A stretch of DNA of 64,000 bases. Source: Euborellia annulipes (taxonomy: Eukaryota > Arthropoda > Insecta > Dermaptera > Anisolabididae). Positions 55,003-63,976 of the stretch are shown here, one piece after another. Where the stretch lies: positions 1 to 64,000 of the forward strand of contig JAKCPI010014841.1 in the NCBI GenBank assembly GCA_023213315.1. Direction: 5' to 3'. Made by a program: the position numbers and the translations under genes. The notes under the pieces were generated by a model. That model saw only the letters and a program-made list of their open reading frames with translations. It did no database searches and was not told the origin of the DNA. The number at the start of each line of letters is the position of its first letter. Position 1 is the first letter of the stretch.

Positions 55003-55802
55003 TTTTTATTTTCTGTTACTTATATGTATATGTTAATATAACTATATAGAAAGTATTGGGTTCATGTCAAAAATTCGATGTCGAGATTTTGATGGATATA
55101 CACGTTTTGAGGTCCCCTGAATCCAAAAAACTGGTTTTCGCGACCTGGTCTGTCTATGTGTGTGTGTTCAATTTTAAGCATGAAGGAATTGAGCTATGAG
55201 ACTGAAATTTTATATTTAAGTTAGACACCCCTTAAGAGCGTAAAAATAAGCTTTTAATCAAAATTGGTCAAAAAGTATTAGTATTTTTGTCTTTAGTCTG
55301 AGGTACTTTTTCAGTTTTTTCGATTTTCTCTAAATTTGCTCCAACGATTTTGATTAAAATTCAAAAATCAATTATTTTTTAGATACTCTTTAAAATGTAT
55401 ATTCTCATTTTGCCATTGAAATCTTCTGAAGACCACTTTACACTTATACTTTAAAGAAAATATTTTTCTTTTTATAAATTTTTCAATTTTTTTTTTTTTT
55501 TTTTTTTGAAAAAAAATATTCACACTTTTTTCTCATTCTCACTCACACTCAAACACACATTCACACAGTCTTTTCGGCAACTTAGGCCATATAAGACTTT
55601 TACGATAACGGTTGTAATGAATATATCTATTGGGGGTTCAGGCATTTCTATTTAAGAAATTTTTCAAATTCAAATGTACCGTACTGTCGGAAACTAAATA
55701 TATCTCGGCACAAAAAATCTGGTGTGATAAGCACAGACCACAACTTTCGAATACCGAAGGTAAGGAAAAGTTGTATGCTGTGCGACCAGTCACACCATAT
55801 TT
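55003..55802 (-). repeat. Repeat family A, near full length, interrupted by a SINE
   Basis: From ATATGTATATGTTAATATA through GTGGTTTTCGC-type, AAATTTTATATTTAAGTTAG and ACGATTTTGATTAAAATTC landmarks. After the SINE it runs to the 5' hairpin AAAAATCTGGTGTGATAAGC ... GTGCGACCAGTCACACCATA (55717-55800). Confidence 0.85.
55487..55656 (-). mobile_element. SINE family 1, 5'-truncated at the hairpin
   Basis: Poly-T, ACACTTTTTTCTCATTCTCA, CACACAGTCTTTTCGGCAAC, TAGGCCATATAAGACTTTTA, GGGGGTTCAGGCATTTC, ending TATTTAAG. A perfect 11-bp duplication aaatttttcaa flanks it (55476-55486, 55657-55667). The truncation point matches the 14645 copy. Confidence 0.92.
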
Positions 55803-56929
55803 TTAGAATTTCTGCGAATAATTTCGTTTTTATAATTTTTTTCTCATATTTTAAACAACCCTTTCATCTGATGTTATGATATAATAATATAAGAATGTTT
55901 GAAAACAAAAAGACCTTGCAGATGTTTAGAATAAATATAGAATAATAAAATTTTAAGACTTGAATGGAGAGCATCTAGCAGAAGAAAAGATAAAAAATTA
56001 TTCATATAAAAATGAGTGATTGCACTGCGTGGGCCCCTAGCGTTGGAGCGTTGGCCGTTTTTTATGCCAAGTGCTTATTGTCTTTATGGTGGTCTCCCTT
56101 AAACTTGTCTCTTATTTTTTCATAACTCTTTTATACTTGTTTTTTAACAGCCCATTTGTCCCTTAATATCTTTTTATAATTATTGAACCTCTTCACCAAA
56201 TGCTCAGCTGTGACCTTTCGGAAGTAAAGTGAAATTACATATTTAAGCTAACAAAACTACTTTTGATAAGAAATCAACAAGTTTAGGCTATTATATTTGG
56301 AAAATTACACGCAATTGCCCTTAGCGTGTTGCTTAAGTAAAAAAAGAAAAGCAACATGTTTTTCCTAAACATATTTTCTTAGATCCCGTTTGATTTTGCA
56401 TTATGTTTCAAATGTCATGCAAAGGTCATTTATGAAAATATTTGCTGCTCTTTAATATATATTTTTTTTTACATTTTAGCAATTAAAGACTACATAAATT
56501 AGATGTAATTATTAAAAATATTGTGTCATATGCAGTTTTTGCTTGGGGCGGAGGGCAAAATTTTTTTGTTTCCTGTGCTAATTAATTTATATACCATCTA
56601 TCTATAGACTATATATATAAAATGAAATGGAAAAATAAATGTAGGGTCTATATGTTTTATAGAAATCCACAATTTTCAATGAATCTTTTTCAAATTAAGT
56701 ACACATATAGTACTTAAAACGGAGAGTAATAATTTGAATTTCTAAATGTTTCTGGAGAATTAATTATAATTAAATTTCTTCAATATTTGGATACAAATTT
56801 AAATTTTTTCAGTTTTATGACATGATTTATAGTTACCTCCAGGCAGACCCTTTAGGCTCACTTGAACTCAAGGTCCTTTTTTAAAATTTGCAATGTAACA
56901 AAAAATATCCTAAATTGACAAAATACTTG
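55803..56929. other. No gene seen
   Basis: AT-rich; 56025-56060 (GCGTGGGCCCCTAGCGTTGG) is a short GC-richer patch without recognised identity. Confidence 0.4.
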
Positions 56930-57045
56930 CCCGCCGAAGTCGGGTAATTGGTCCCCGAAGGCGAGCAAGGGGGTCCAGGGGGCGCAGCTTTCCGTCTAGC
57001 CATGGGGGCTAGATGGAAAGCCAGTCGAAGGCGGGCTTTGCGTTA
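56930..57045. repeat. GC-rich repeat island with internal hairpin
   Basis: GCCCGCCGAAGTCGGG, TCCCCGAAGGCGAGCAAGGG, GGTCCAGGGGGCGCAGCTTT, then an inverted pair CTTTCCGTCTAGCC / GGCTAGATGGAAAG, then GTCGAAGGCGGGC. It stands out from AT-rich flanks and relates to the CCGCCTTCGGCGAGTTT scraps at 14.4 and 26.4 kb. No ORF; the family is unknown. Confidence 0.6.
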
Positions 57046-57128
57046 CATATAAACATATATAGGCCTATACCTCTATATTTTTATCTATACCATCTTCTAT
57101 GAAAAAGTATTCTTTTTTGCCCATGAGA

Positions 57129-57650
57129 CAAGAGCAGATACAAAGGGAGGTAAAGAGGGTAATTATCCCCCCCCCCCCCGAGATTTGAGAAAAATAATAA
57201 TAAAATTTTATTTTTAATGTAAAATTGTAAAAATCAATACTTAAAAATTTGCAAGTACAGAATGCACCTTTAAATTACAGAAAGTAAGAAAAAATTATTA
57301 TTAGGGGAATTTTTTAGTTATAGACCACATTTTTGTTATTAATTATTTATTAAAAATATAAATAATCTACAACGTTTCAACTGTTTATTCTGCAGCCGTT
57401 CTCAAGTACCAGTTCACTTGAATCGGAGCAAGTGCACAGTACTTGAGAACGGCTGCAGAATAAGCAGACGAAACGTTAGTGTATTTATATTTTTAATAAA
57501 TAATTAATAAACAAAAATGTGGTCTATAACAAAAAAATTCCCCTAATAATAATAATTCAAATCACAAAAGTTTTAATAAGAAAAAGTTGTGTGCTGTGCG
57601 ACCAGTCACACCAGGTTACCCCCCGAGTAACTCCTTTGGATCCGTATTTG
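57129..57650 (-). mobile_element. hAT-type MITE (GGCGGATCC family) split by a foldback
   Basis: CAAGAGCAGATACAAAGGG at the left, then AATTTGCAAGTACAGAATGC. After the foldback it continues GTGTGCTGTGCGACCAGTCA and ends TTTGGATCCGTATTTG. The flanking 8 bp are ccatgaga and ccttgaga (57121-57128, 57651-57658), 7/8 identical. Confidence 0.8.
57294..57555. repeat. Foldback element nested in the hAT MITE
   Basis: Inverted arms of about 110 bp: ATTATTATTAGGGGAATTTT, TATAGACCACATTTTTGTTA, GTTTATTCTGCAGCCGTTCT against GAACGGCTGCAGAATAAGCA, CAAAAATGTGGTCTATAAC, AATTCCCCTAATAATAATA. The modules read CTTGAGAA ... GAAACGTT, a relative of the hammerhead-like layout without the exact CTGANGA core. Confidence 0.85.
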
Positions 57651-57658
57651 CCTTGAGA

Positions 57659-59475
57659 ATGAAAGAAATTTGGAACTAAGGTGAAACGAAAAACGAATAA
57701 AAACCGGTGCTAAAGATATAAAATGTATGCAAAAGCCCCGAAAAGCTCCTAAGAGAGATGAGGGATTGTAAACAGGATTTGCATTCACTCGGTTCAAGGG
57801 CAAGGGTGTAAAATTGTAAAGACCTCCAGCGTTTGCCCTTGTTTTCCCTCTACGAATTCCCTAATCAAGATTTCTATGAATGAACCCCAAGCTCTTTCAA
57901 ACTGGAGTTATATGATTTCAAGATCCCTTGTAATCTAATTCTAAAAGAGGATTTTGAATTAGGTGTAATCCCCTTTCGTAATTAAATGAATTTTAAACAT
58001 TTTATTTTTCAAGATATTCTAAGAAATTAACATTTCACATTTCAAGTAGTCTATAATTTGATATAAAAAACATAACAAATGAATGATTAATAATGCAAGA
58101 ATGACTTGCTATTTAAGTATCCATTATAAAGTGTCTCCACTTGTAGTGAGAGGGGAATGAATTCAATTATAATAGAATTTTTAATATGCTTATATCCATC
58201 AATATTGCTAATGAATTGTTTAATAATTAAATTGAAAGAAATCACGCTTAAAAAATAATTTAATATAGATTAAATAAAAAAAAAAATTTATCAAATATTT
58301 TTTCAATTTTTGATTAAAGCAAAAAAGTTTAAATTTTTTCCAATATCATTATCAAAAATAAATACTGTTATAAGAATGATATAAAAAAATCTAATCATGT
58401 TTTTTTTTTTAATGAAAAGTAATATGACAAGAAACGAGACAAATTGGAAAAACAATTCATTAAAATTGTAAAAAAATAATGAACATATCAATAAATATAT
58501 ATTAATATATTTCCAGAATAAAAAGAGAAATTTTGATATATTATTTCCTCATCGATTAAATAAAGGTAAAAAGTCACAAAAAAAAAGTTAAAGATTGATT
58601 TCTCAAAGGAAATTCCCGTTAAAGTACTTCAAAGGTTGAAAAGAGTAAGAAGGGAAAGCGCTAACTCTTCCAAATCGTTTCGTTCTAAATATCAATTGAT
58701 TTGGCTTTATTCCATATCATGAGAAATTGAAATCGAACGACAAATAATCCAGAAAGCTGGAATATGTTCATTGATGAAGCATAAATATTATTATTTAAAC
58801 AATTTCTAACTAATTCAATCCGCGGGGGGAGGGGGTCTGGCATCAGAGCAATAATCACCAAGATCTTTAACATAATTATTATTTATGTCATTGCATAACT
58901 ATAGTGTATATTAAATTCCATTAAGATCGGTTAATTATGTATATCATACGTTCTACACAATTTGCTTATTGCCTTCTATATAGTAAGAGATTAGACCTAG
59001 ATGAACAGGTAAGGACCTGTTAGTGTGCCACTGGCTATATGATTCAGAATATTTCATTCAAGAATCCATAAGAAAAGAATAGAAAAATCACTCAACTATT
59101 AAACAAAATAAAGATTTTAAATAAAAAAAAAATAAAAAAAAACGTATTAATATTCTTTGACTTAATGCAAACAATTAAGAGAGAGATTAATAATTAAAGT
59201 CAATGTGACTCAACAAAACAAAATATTAATTCAGGGTAGAGGTACGGTGCATATTTTATTAGTATATGAAAGATTTTTGCCTTTAAGTAAAGAGTGAAAT
59301 AAAATTTGCAGAAAAATAGGTAAGTCCGAGAGTAAAAAGAAAAAACAAGAAAAGATTAAACGATGCATACAATCCACACTCATATTGTCAAATTCTTAAA
59401 TTTAATATTAATTATAAATATTTAGCCCCTAAAGAGTATAATGAATGAAAAATTATTAATTTTGAATTGAAATAC
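57659..59475. other. No gene seen
   Basis: AT-rich except 57660-57850, a moderately GC region with no clear coding. 58818-58842 is a G-rich patch. Confidence 0.4.
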
Positions 59476-59790
59476 CTCAGTAAAAACGATGGGAAATGAG
59501 GAGAATGAGGACGAAGCGGCCGGCGACCATGATGGCTCCCAGGCAAATGAGAACGCTTCGGTTTTCTTACGAAGAGCAACGTGGATTAACACTAGTCAAG
59601 GGCTATCTCACTACTGACCTCTCCAGGTATCTAGTCGTCGCTATTAAGCGGGCGAATTTTGGCGCCAAGAGATCTGATTGGCTAATTAGTGAGGGGGGGA
59701 AACAAAGAGTACAGAGAGGGGAAAGAGAGAGAGTGAGAGAGGGGAGTGAAGGAGAAGAGATTGATAATTATAATAAAAAAAAAGGAATGG
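59476..59790 (-). promoter_or_regulatory. Candidate CpG-rich promoter / first exon
   Basis: The most CpG-rich non-repeat stretch in the window. On the minus strand it reads a CT-rich tract, a CCAAT box (GCCAATCAG, 59675-59683), a palindromic E2F-like site TTGGCGCCAA (59659-59668) next to TTCGCCCGC, then about 130 bp further an ATG in good context (ATCATGG, 59530) and a donor-like GAG/GTATTT at 59475. The ATG frame stops after 17 codons, so this may be an untranslated first exon. A 100-codon frame on the plus strand (59496-59798) is low-complexity at its end. No downstream gene is visible to confirm it. Confidence 0.3.
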
Positions 59791-59976
59791 AGGGGTAATC
59801 TTCTTAAAATAAATTTTGTATTTAATTAAGTAAAAGGTGGGCCCGAAATGAACCTGCATTTTCTCTTATTTCATTTATCATATCAACTTTATCTACCCGA
59901 AGCATATGTTTAAAAAATTTTGTTTAATTTTGTAGAGGCAGATGAATTTGAGAGGGAGAAAACCTGAATAATTTCG

Positions 59977-60008
<32 letters not shown>

Positions 60009-60144
60009 ATCAAGTTCAAAAAACCATATTAATATTTATAAATTATTCTAAATAATACATGTATATTCAGGGAATATTTACGCTTCACCTGAAGGAAATG
60101 TTTAAAAATTCCAATTGAAAATCAGCGTTTGAAAATAAAAAATT
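59791..60144. other. AT-rich with a T run
   Basis: T run at 59977-60003; nothing else recognised. Confidence 0.45.
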
Positions 60145-60450
60145 TTCACCCCTAGATGGGTGTCTAACTTAAATATAAAATTTCACTGTTAATTTCTGTT
60201 TAATTCCAGGCCACACACAGTCACACAGACAGACTATGTTGCGAAAACTTGAAATATTTTGAAGACCACTTTACTCTTGCTCTTCATAGGAAAGATAGGA
60301 GAAATGTTTGCCATGGTAACAAAATATAAATATTTTCCAATACTTATAAATTTTACATCTTGAATTCTAATATATCGGCGGAAACTAAATATATGTCGAT
60401 TACCGAAAGTAATCGAAAGTTGTGTTCTGTGCTTGTCACACCAGATTTTT
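60145..60450 (-). repeat. Rearranged repeat family A
   Basis: 60148-60245 is in plus orientation (GGTGTCTAACTTAAATATAA, GACAGACTATGTTGCGAAAA), while 60246-60450 is reversed (GAAGACCACTTTACTCTTGC, TGCCATGGTAACAAAATATA, TTGTGTTCTGTGCTTGTCAC). The family is thus folded on itself by inversion or two insertions. Confidence 0.7.
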
Positions 60451-60728
60451 TTTAATTGCAATGAACTACGTGTATTTTAAACTTTATCAGAGAACCTTAA
60501 ATTAACATTTATTTTGTTGTCTCTCTGTTTTTTAAAACGAGAGTAACTCTTTTGGATCAAACAAAATAAACTGACATTCACAAATAGCCATTGTGACAAA
60601 TGTAGAGAAATAACATCTTAAAGGTTTCACACACAATATATTCTTTTATTTGACAAACTTGTTAACTTCTTTTCCTATGGAGAATAAAAATCAATTTTTA
60701 GGATACATTAAAATATTATTTTCAGAAA

Positions 60729-60905
60729 AAGAAAAATCTAGGAAGCAGCACACAACTTTCTCTTACCTTCGATATCGAAAGTTGTTCTGTACTTGTCACA
60801 CCAGATTTTTTGCATCGAGATATATTTAGTTTCCAGTAGTACGATACAATACAATTACCGAAGATAAGAAAAAGTTGTTTGCTGTGCTATCATCATTCGA
60901 ACCAG
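60729..60905 (+). repeat. Repeat family A 5' hairpin, two units
   Basis: AAAATCTAGGAAGCAGCACA, CTTACCTTCGATATCGAAAG, GTACTTGTCACACCAGATTT, then a second partial inverted unit ATTACCGAAGATAAGAAAAA GTTGTTTGCTGTGC. Confidence 0.7.
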
Positions 60906-61300
60906 ATTTTTACACATTTATCAAAGTTAAAATGTTGAATAAATATTTTTTATTGAAAATTGGCTCAAGACTTGTTAGTCATTTAGAAAAAATAAATAAA
61001 AAGGTTATTCAAGATTTTATATCAAAAGGAAATTTACTTAAAAGAAAAATAAACAAAATCATTTAAATAGAATTTTATAATTCAATTACGGGGGTTTTGT
61101 ATCTCAATATAAATATTACAAATCCAAATTTAAGAGGAATTAATAGACCACCTGTTTTATTTGTTCCAATTTTTTAAATCACTCAATTAATTATACAGCA
61201 TTTATTTGTTTTATATGAAGGGATTAATTAAGATTAGTTGAAAAGGGTGGATTTAAAGGTTTTTAAATTTCACTTAAGAGCTTTTTAATTTATCAACATT
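60906..61300. other. No gene seen
   Basis: AT-rich DNA. Confidence 0.45.
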
Positions 61301-61719
61301 TGTGACCGTCCACATGAAAAGGTACCAAATCTTCACTGGGCTAAATTTTCAGGAGAGTCGATTTACTAAAAAAGTTCAAATAAATCGATTTTTTTTTATC
61401 ACTGATTCCGATTCTCTAGTTCTTCCTCATATACCGGTATCTGATGAAATATTCGACTCATCAGAATTGATGTATTTTATATCAAAAAATTAAAAACAAG
61501 ACAAAATAGATAAGAGACAAGGGACCAAACAAACTCATTTTTTACAAAATTAGGTTTTTCATAACCAAAATTTTAACAATTCATATCTTCCAAACAAAAA
61601 ATGATAAAAAAATTCTAAAAATACCGGCTTGCTCAGCTGGATGTCTTCTGTTCTGAAAGCATAAAAACTCAATTTTGACCGCGATGAAGATTTGGTACCT
61701 TTTCATGTGGACGGTCACA
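61301..61719. mobile_element. MITE with about 35-bp near-perfect inverted ends
   Basis: Ends TGTGACCGTCCACATGAAAA followed by GGTACCAAATCTTCA, mirrored at 61684-61719. The interior of about 350 bp is AT-rich and has short frames on both strands, each starting in the shared end. A target duplication could not be decided (flanks CAACATT and TTTTTCA). The superfamily is unknown. Confidence 0.82.
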
Positions 61720-61999
61720 TTTTTCAAAGCGGTGTGTAAAATAATTTTTATTTGACGTTTCTGAATTTTCAAAAAATCTTTAAAGTTCTAAAATTTAATA
61801 AATTCGGGTGTCCAATTTATCATATAAAATAACTAGTATACATTTTAATATTACTCATAAAATTGTTTAATTATTAAGATGCATTTTGATTCATTCTTTA
61901 GAAATTAGTTCTATTTTCGCAATGTTTATATTTCTGAGGAAGGATGTGGAAATTAAATGCAAGCAGCCAAAAATAAAAACACTCTCGATTCCCTTTGAA

Positions 62000-62047
62000 T
62001 GTTCAGACGTTTCGAATAAAATTTATTCACCCATCTTCAGTGAACAA
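62000..62047 (-). ncRNA. Hammerhead-like motif with a longer stem II linker
   Basis: Minus strand: TTGTTCA, CTGAAGA, TGGGT, GAATAA-ATT-TTATTC, GAAA, CGTC, TGAACA. Stem I is at least six perfect pairs; stem II is six perfect pairs but sits five bases from the core. A cleavage-position C is present. The longer linker lowers the chance of activity. Confidence 0.42.
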
Positions 62048-62079
62048 TTCTAGTGGGAGAGAGGTATGTTTCTTTGATT

Positions 62080-62177
62080 TTTTTTTAACACACACTTTTT
62101 TTTCCCACTCACACACCCGCGACCCTTGGTATACAAGGCAGGCGCGCTACCAAATACACCAAGCCGGAGGGCACGTC
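62080..62177 (-). mobile_element. SINE family 1, internally deleted (about 98 bp)
   Basis: Poly-T and CACACACTTTTTTTTCCCAC join directly to the tRNA-like head CCGCGACCCTTGGTATACAA, GGCGCGCTACCAAATACACC. The hairpin and middle are absent. A 9-bp duplication tctttgatt flanks it (62071-62079, 62178-62186), so it inserted in the deleted form. Confidence 0.85.
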
Positions 62178-62239
62178 TCTTTGATTATACATAGTTGGCA
62201 GTAAACGTCTACCACGTATTCGATTTAATAAAATCATAT

Positions 62240-62729
62240 TGATCTTAAATAAGAGAGAGATGTAAATGATTTTAAAAGTTGTTTATAACTTTATTTGTAA
62301 TTTGAAAATATATTATAGGTTAATTGATAAAATTGTCATTTGAAATGAGTAATATGTTTTCGAGTAGGTCAGAAGGCAGGCTTTTGTGATATTTCGTTTT
62401 TATTAAGATGTATTTTGGATTGTCAATGTACTGAGGGTTCATTGCTTCCCCAGTATATATGATATAACTGTATTTGCATAATTAAATTTTTATATACATT
62501 TGAAACTTGGCCGTGTTGACTGATGAGCATCTGACAACTGATATGCAAATTTTGTACTTTCGGTTATCGAAAATTTTGTATATGTGCTTATATATAACAA
62601 CTTTTTCTGCATCTCAATGGTGTGCATCTTTAGTTGTCAATAATGTAAGATCTGATGTAATTTTTATAAGTATTGGAAAATATTTTTATGTTGTTGTATT
62701 ACAATTATTATTTATGCTCATTTCAGCTC
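62240..62729. other. Very degenerate family A copy, no gene
   Basis: 62545-62705 retains weak family A order (CTTTCGGTTATCGAAAATTT, GTGTGCATCTTTAGTTGTCA, AGTATTGGAAAATATTTTTA). The rest is unassigned. Confidence 0.4.
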
Positions 62730-62731
62730 TA

Positions 62732-62777
62732 AAGAACTGATGATGGTTTTATCTAATTAAACCCGAAACGTTTTCTG
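62732..62777 (+). ncRNA. Hammerhead-ribozyme-like motif
   Basis: AGAA, CTGATGA (62737-62743), T, GGTTT-loop-AAACC, C, GAAA, CGT, T, TTCT. Stem I AGAA/TTCT and stem II are perfect but short, with extra T and C at the base of stem II. Both stems differ in sequence from the 34.9 and 63.9 kb motifs while keeping pairing. Confidence 0.48.
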
Positions 62778-63011
62778 ATGGAGATTTTTATTCGATAGAG
62801 GCTCCTATTTTGGCTGACATCCTCTCTTCCTTCATCATTCTAACTAGTATACATTTTAAATATTACTCATAAAATTGTTTAATTATTAAGATGCATTTTG
62901 ATTCATTCTTTAAAAATTAGTTCTATTTTCGCAAGTTTATATTTCTGAGGAAGGATGTGGAAATTAAATGCAAGCAGTCCAAAAATAAAAGCACTCTCGA
63001 TTCCCTTTGAA

Positions 63012-63059
63012 TGTTCAGACGTTTCGATTAAAATTTATTCACCCATCTTCAGGGAACAA
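63012..63059 (-). ncRNA. Hammerhead-like motif, duplicate of 62000-62047
   Basis: Same layout, but the first stem I pair is lost (GTTCC/TGAAC) and stem II has changed by one base (GAATAA / TTAATC). It is more decayed than copy 1. Confidence 0.35.
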
Positions 63060-63091
63060 TTCTAGTGGGAGAGAGGTATGTTTCTTTGATT

Positions 63092-63187
63092 TTTTTTTAA
63101 CACACACTTTTTTCCCACTCACACACCCGCGACCCTTGGTATACAAGGCAGGCGCGCTACCAAATACACCAAGCCGGAGGGCACGTC
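63092..63187 (-). mobile_element. SINE family 1, internally deleted, duplicate
   Basis: Same junction and same 9-bp flanks (63083-63091, 63188-63196) as the 62080 copy; it was copied by the segmental duplication, not by a second insertion. Confidence 0.88.
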
Positions 63188-63250
63188 TCTTTGATTATAC
63201 ATAGTTGGCAGTAAACGTCTACCACGTGATTCGATTTAATAAAATCATAT

Positions 63251-63597
63251 GATGATAAATGAGTTTAAAAGTTTTTATGTTTATAAAATTTGTTATTTCC
63301 ATAGGTCAAGATACATTCAATTGAGTGAGTGAGTATTATATTTCTGTGAGTGAGTGAGTAGGCAGGCCTATTATATTTCTGTTTTTGCTGAATTGGATTG
63401 CCTCAACACAAATATATGAAAACCGTGCATAATTATGATACCAAAAGTAAAAATTAATTTCTACTTTATTATTTTTGTATACATACAACAAGCAGCGCAA
63501 CCCATCTTCAGTGGACTTCGCCCCCCACAATCTCACTATATATTAATACTATACTAAATAGAACTATTAAAGTGAGGTGGATAGCTGAGTAGATCTC
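63251..63597. other. No gene seen; short GAGT repeats
   Basis: GAGTGAGTGAGT-type runs at 63323-63360. Otherwise unremarkable. Confidence 0.45.
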
Positions 63598-63654
63598 GTA
63601 GTAAGGAAGAAAGAAAAGAGCGTTTGCAGCTAGGTTTATTTCGTTTAATAATCA

Positions 63655-63704
63655 CTTCAAACCGAGGTTTCGGTCAGAGATACGACCATCATCAGGGCTG
63701 AAAG
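63655..63704 (-). ncRNA. Hammerhead-like motif, ACGT palindrome broken
   Basis: Minus strand: CTTTCAGCC, CTGATGA, T, GGTC-loop-GACC, GAAA, CCTC, GGTTTGAAG. It is identical in plan to 63928-63976 but ACGT reads ACCT and stem I has one G-to-T change, so this arm is probably inactive. Confidence 0.42.
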
Positions 63705-63927
63705 CGTGTCAACAAAATTCCTCAGAATGTCGAATGGCACAATTGAGTAAAATATTTTTTGCCATTTTATAAGGACCATCAGGCTATGCGAGTCAAGGTT
63801 AGATTGATCTAACCTTGAGTCAAGGTTAGATTGATCTAACTCGCATAGCCTGATGGTCCTTATAAAATGGCAAAAAATATTTTACTCAATTGTGCCATTC
63901 GACATTCTGAGGAATTTTGTTGATACG

Positions 63928-63976
63928 CTTCAGCCCTGATGATGGTCGTATATCTGACCGAAACGTCGGCTTGAAG
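63928..63976 (+). ncRNA. Hammerhead-ribozyme-like motif, intact core
   Basis: CTTCAGCC (63928-63935), CTGATGA (63936-63942), extra T, GGTC (63944-63947), loop, GACC (63956-63959), GAAA (63960-63963), CGT, C at 63967 as the candidate cleavage base, GGCTTGAAG (63968-63976). Stem I closes with eight pairs around one bulged T. Same as the 28.3 kb motif. Confidence 0.58.

Larger units (their letters stand above)
61830..62239. repeat. Segmental duplication, copy 1 (410 bp)
   Basis: Matches 62841-63250 over exactly 410 bp with a few differences. It contains a hammerhead-like module and an internally deleted SINE 1, both present in copy 2, so the duplication followed those insertions. Confidence 0.93.
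62841..63250. repeat. Segmental duplication, copy 2 (410 bp)
   Basis: Same boundaries as copy 1 (TAACTAGTATACATTTTA to AATAAAATCATAT), 601 bp downstream, in direct orientation. Small differences include GGGAACAATT for GTGAACAATT and ACGTGATTCG for ACGTATTCG. Confidence 0.93.
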
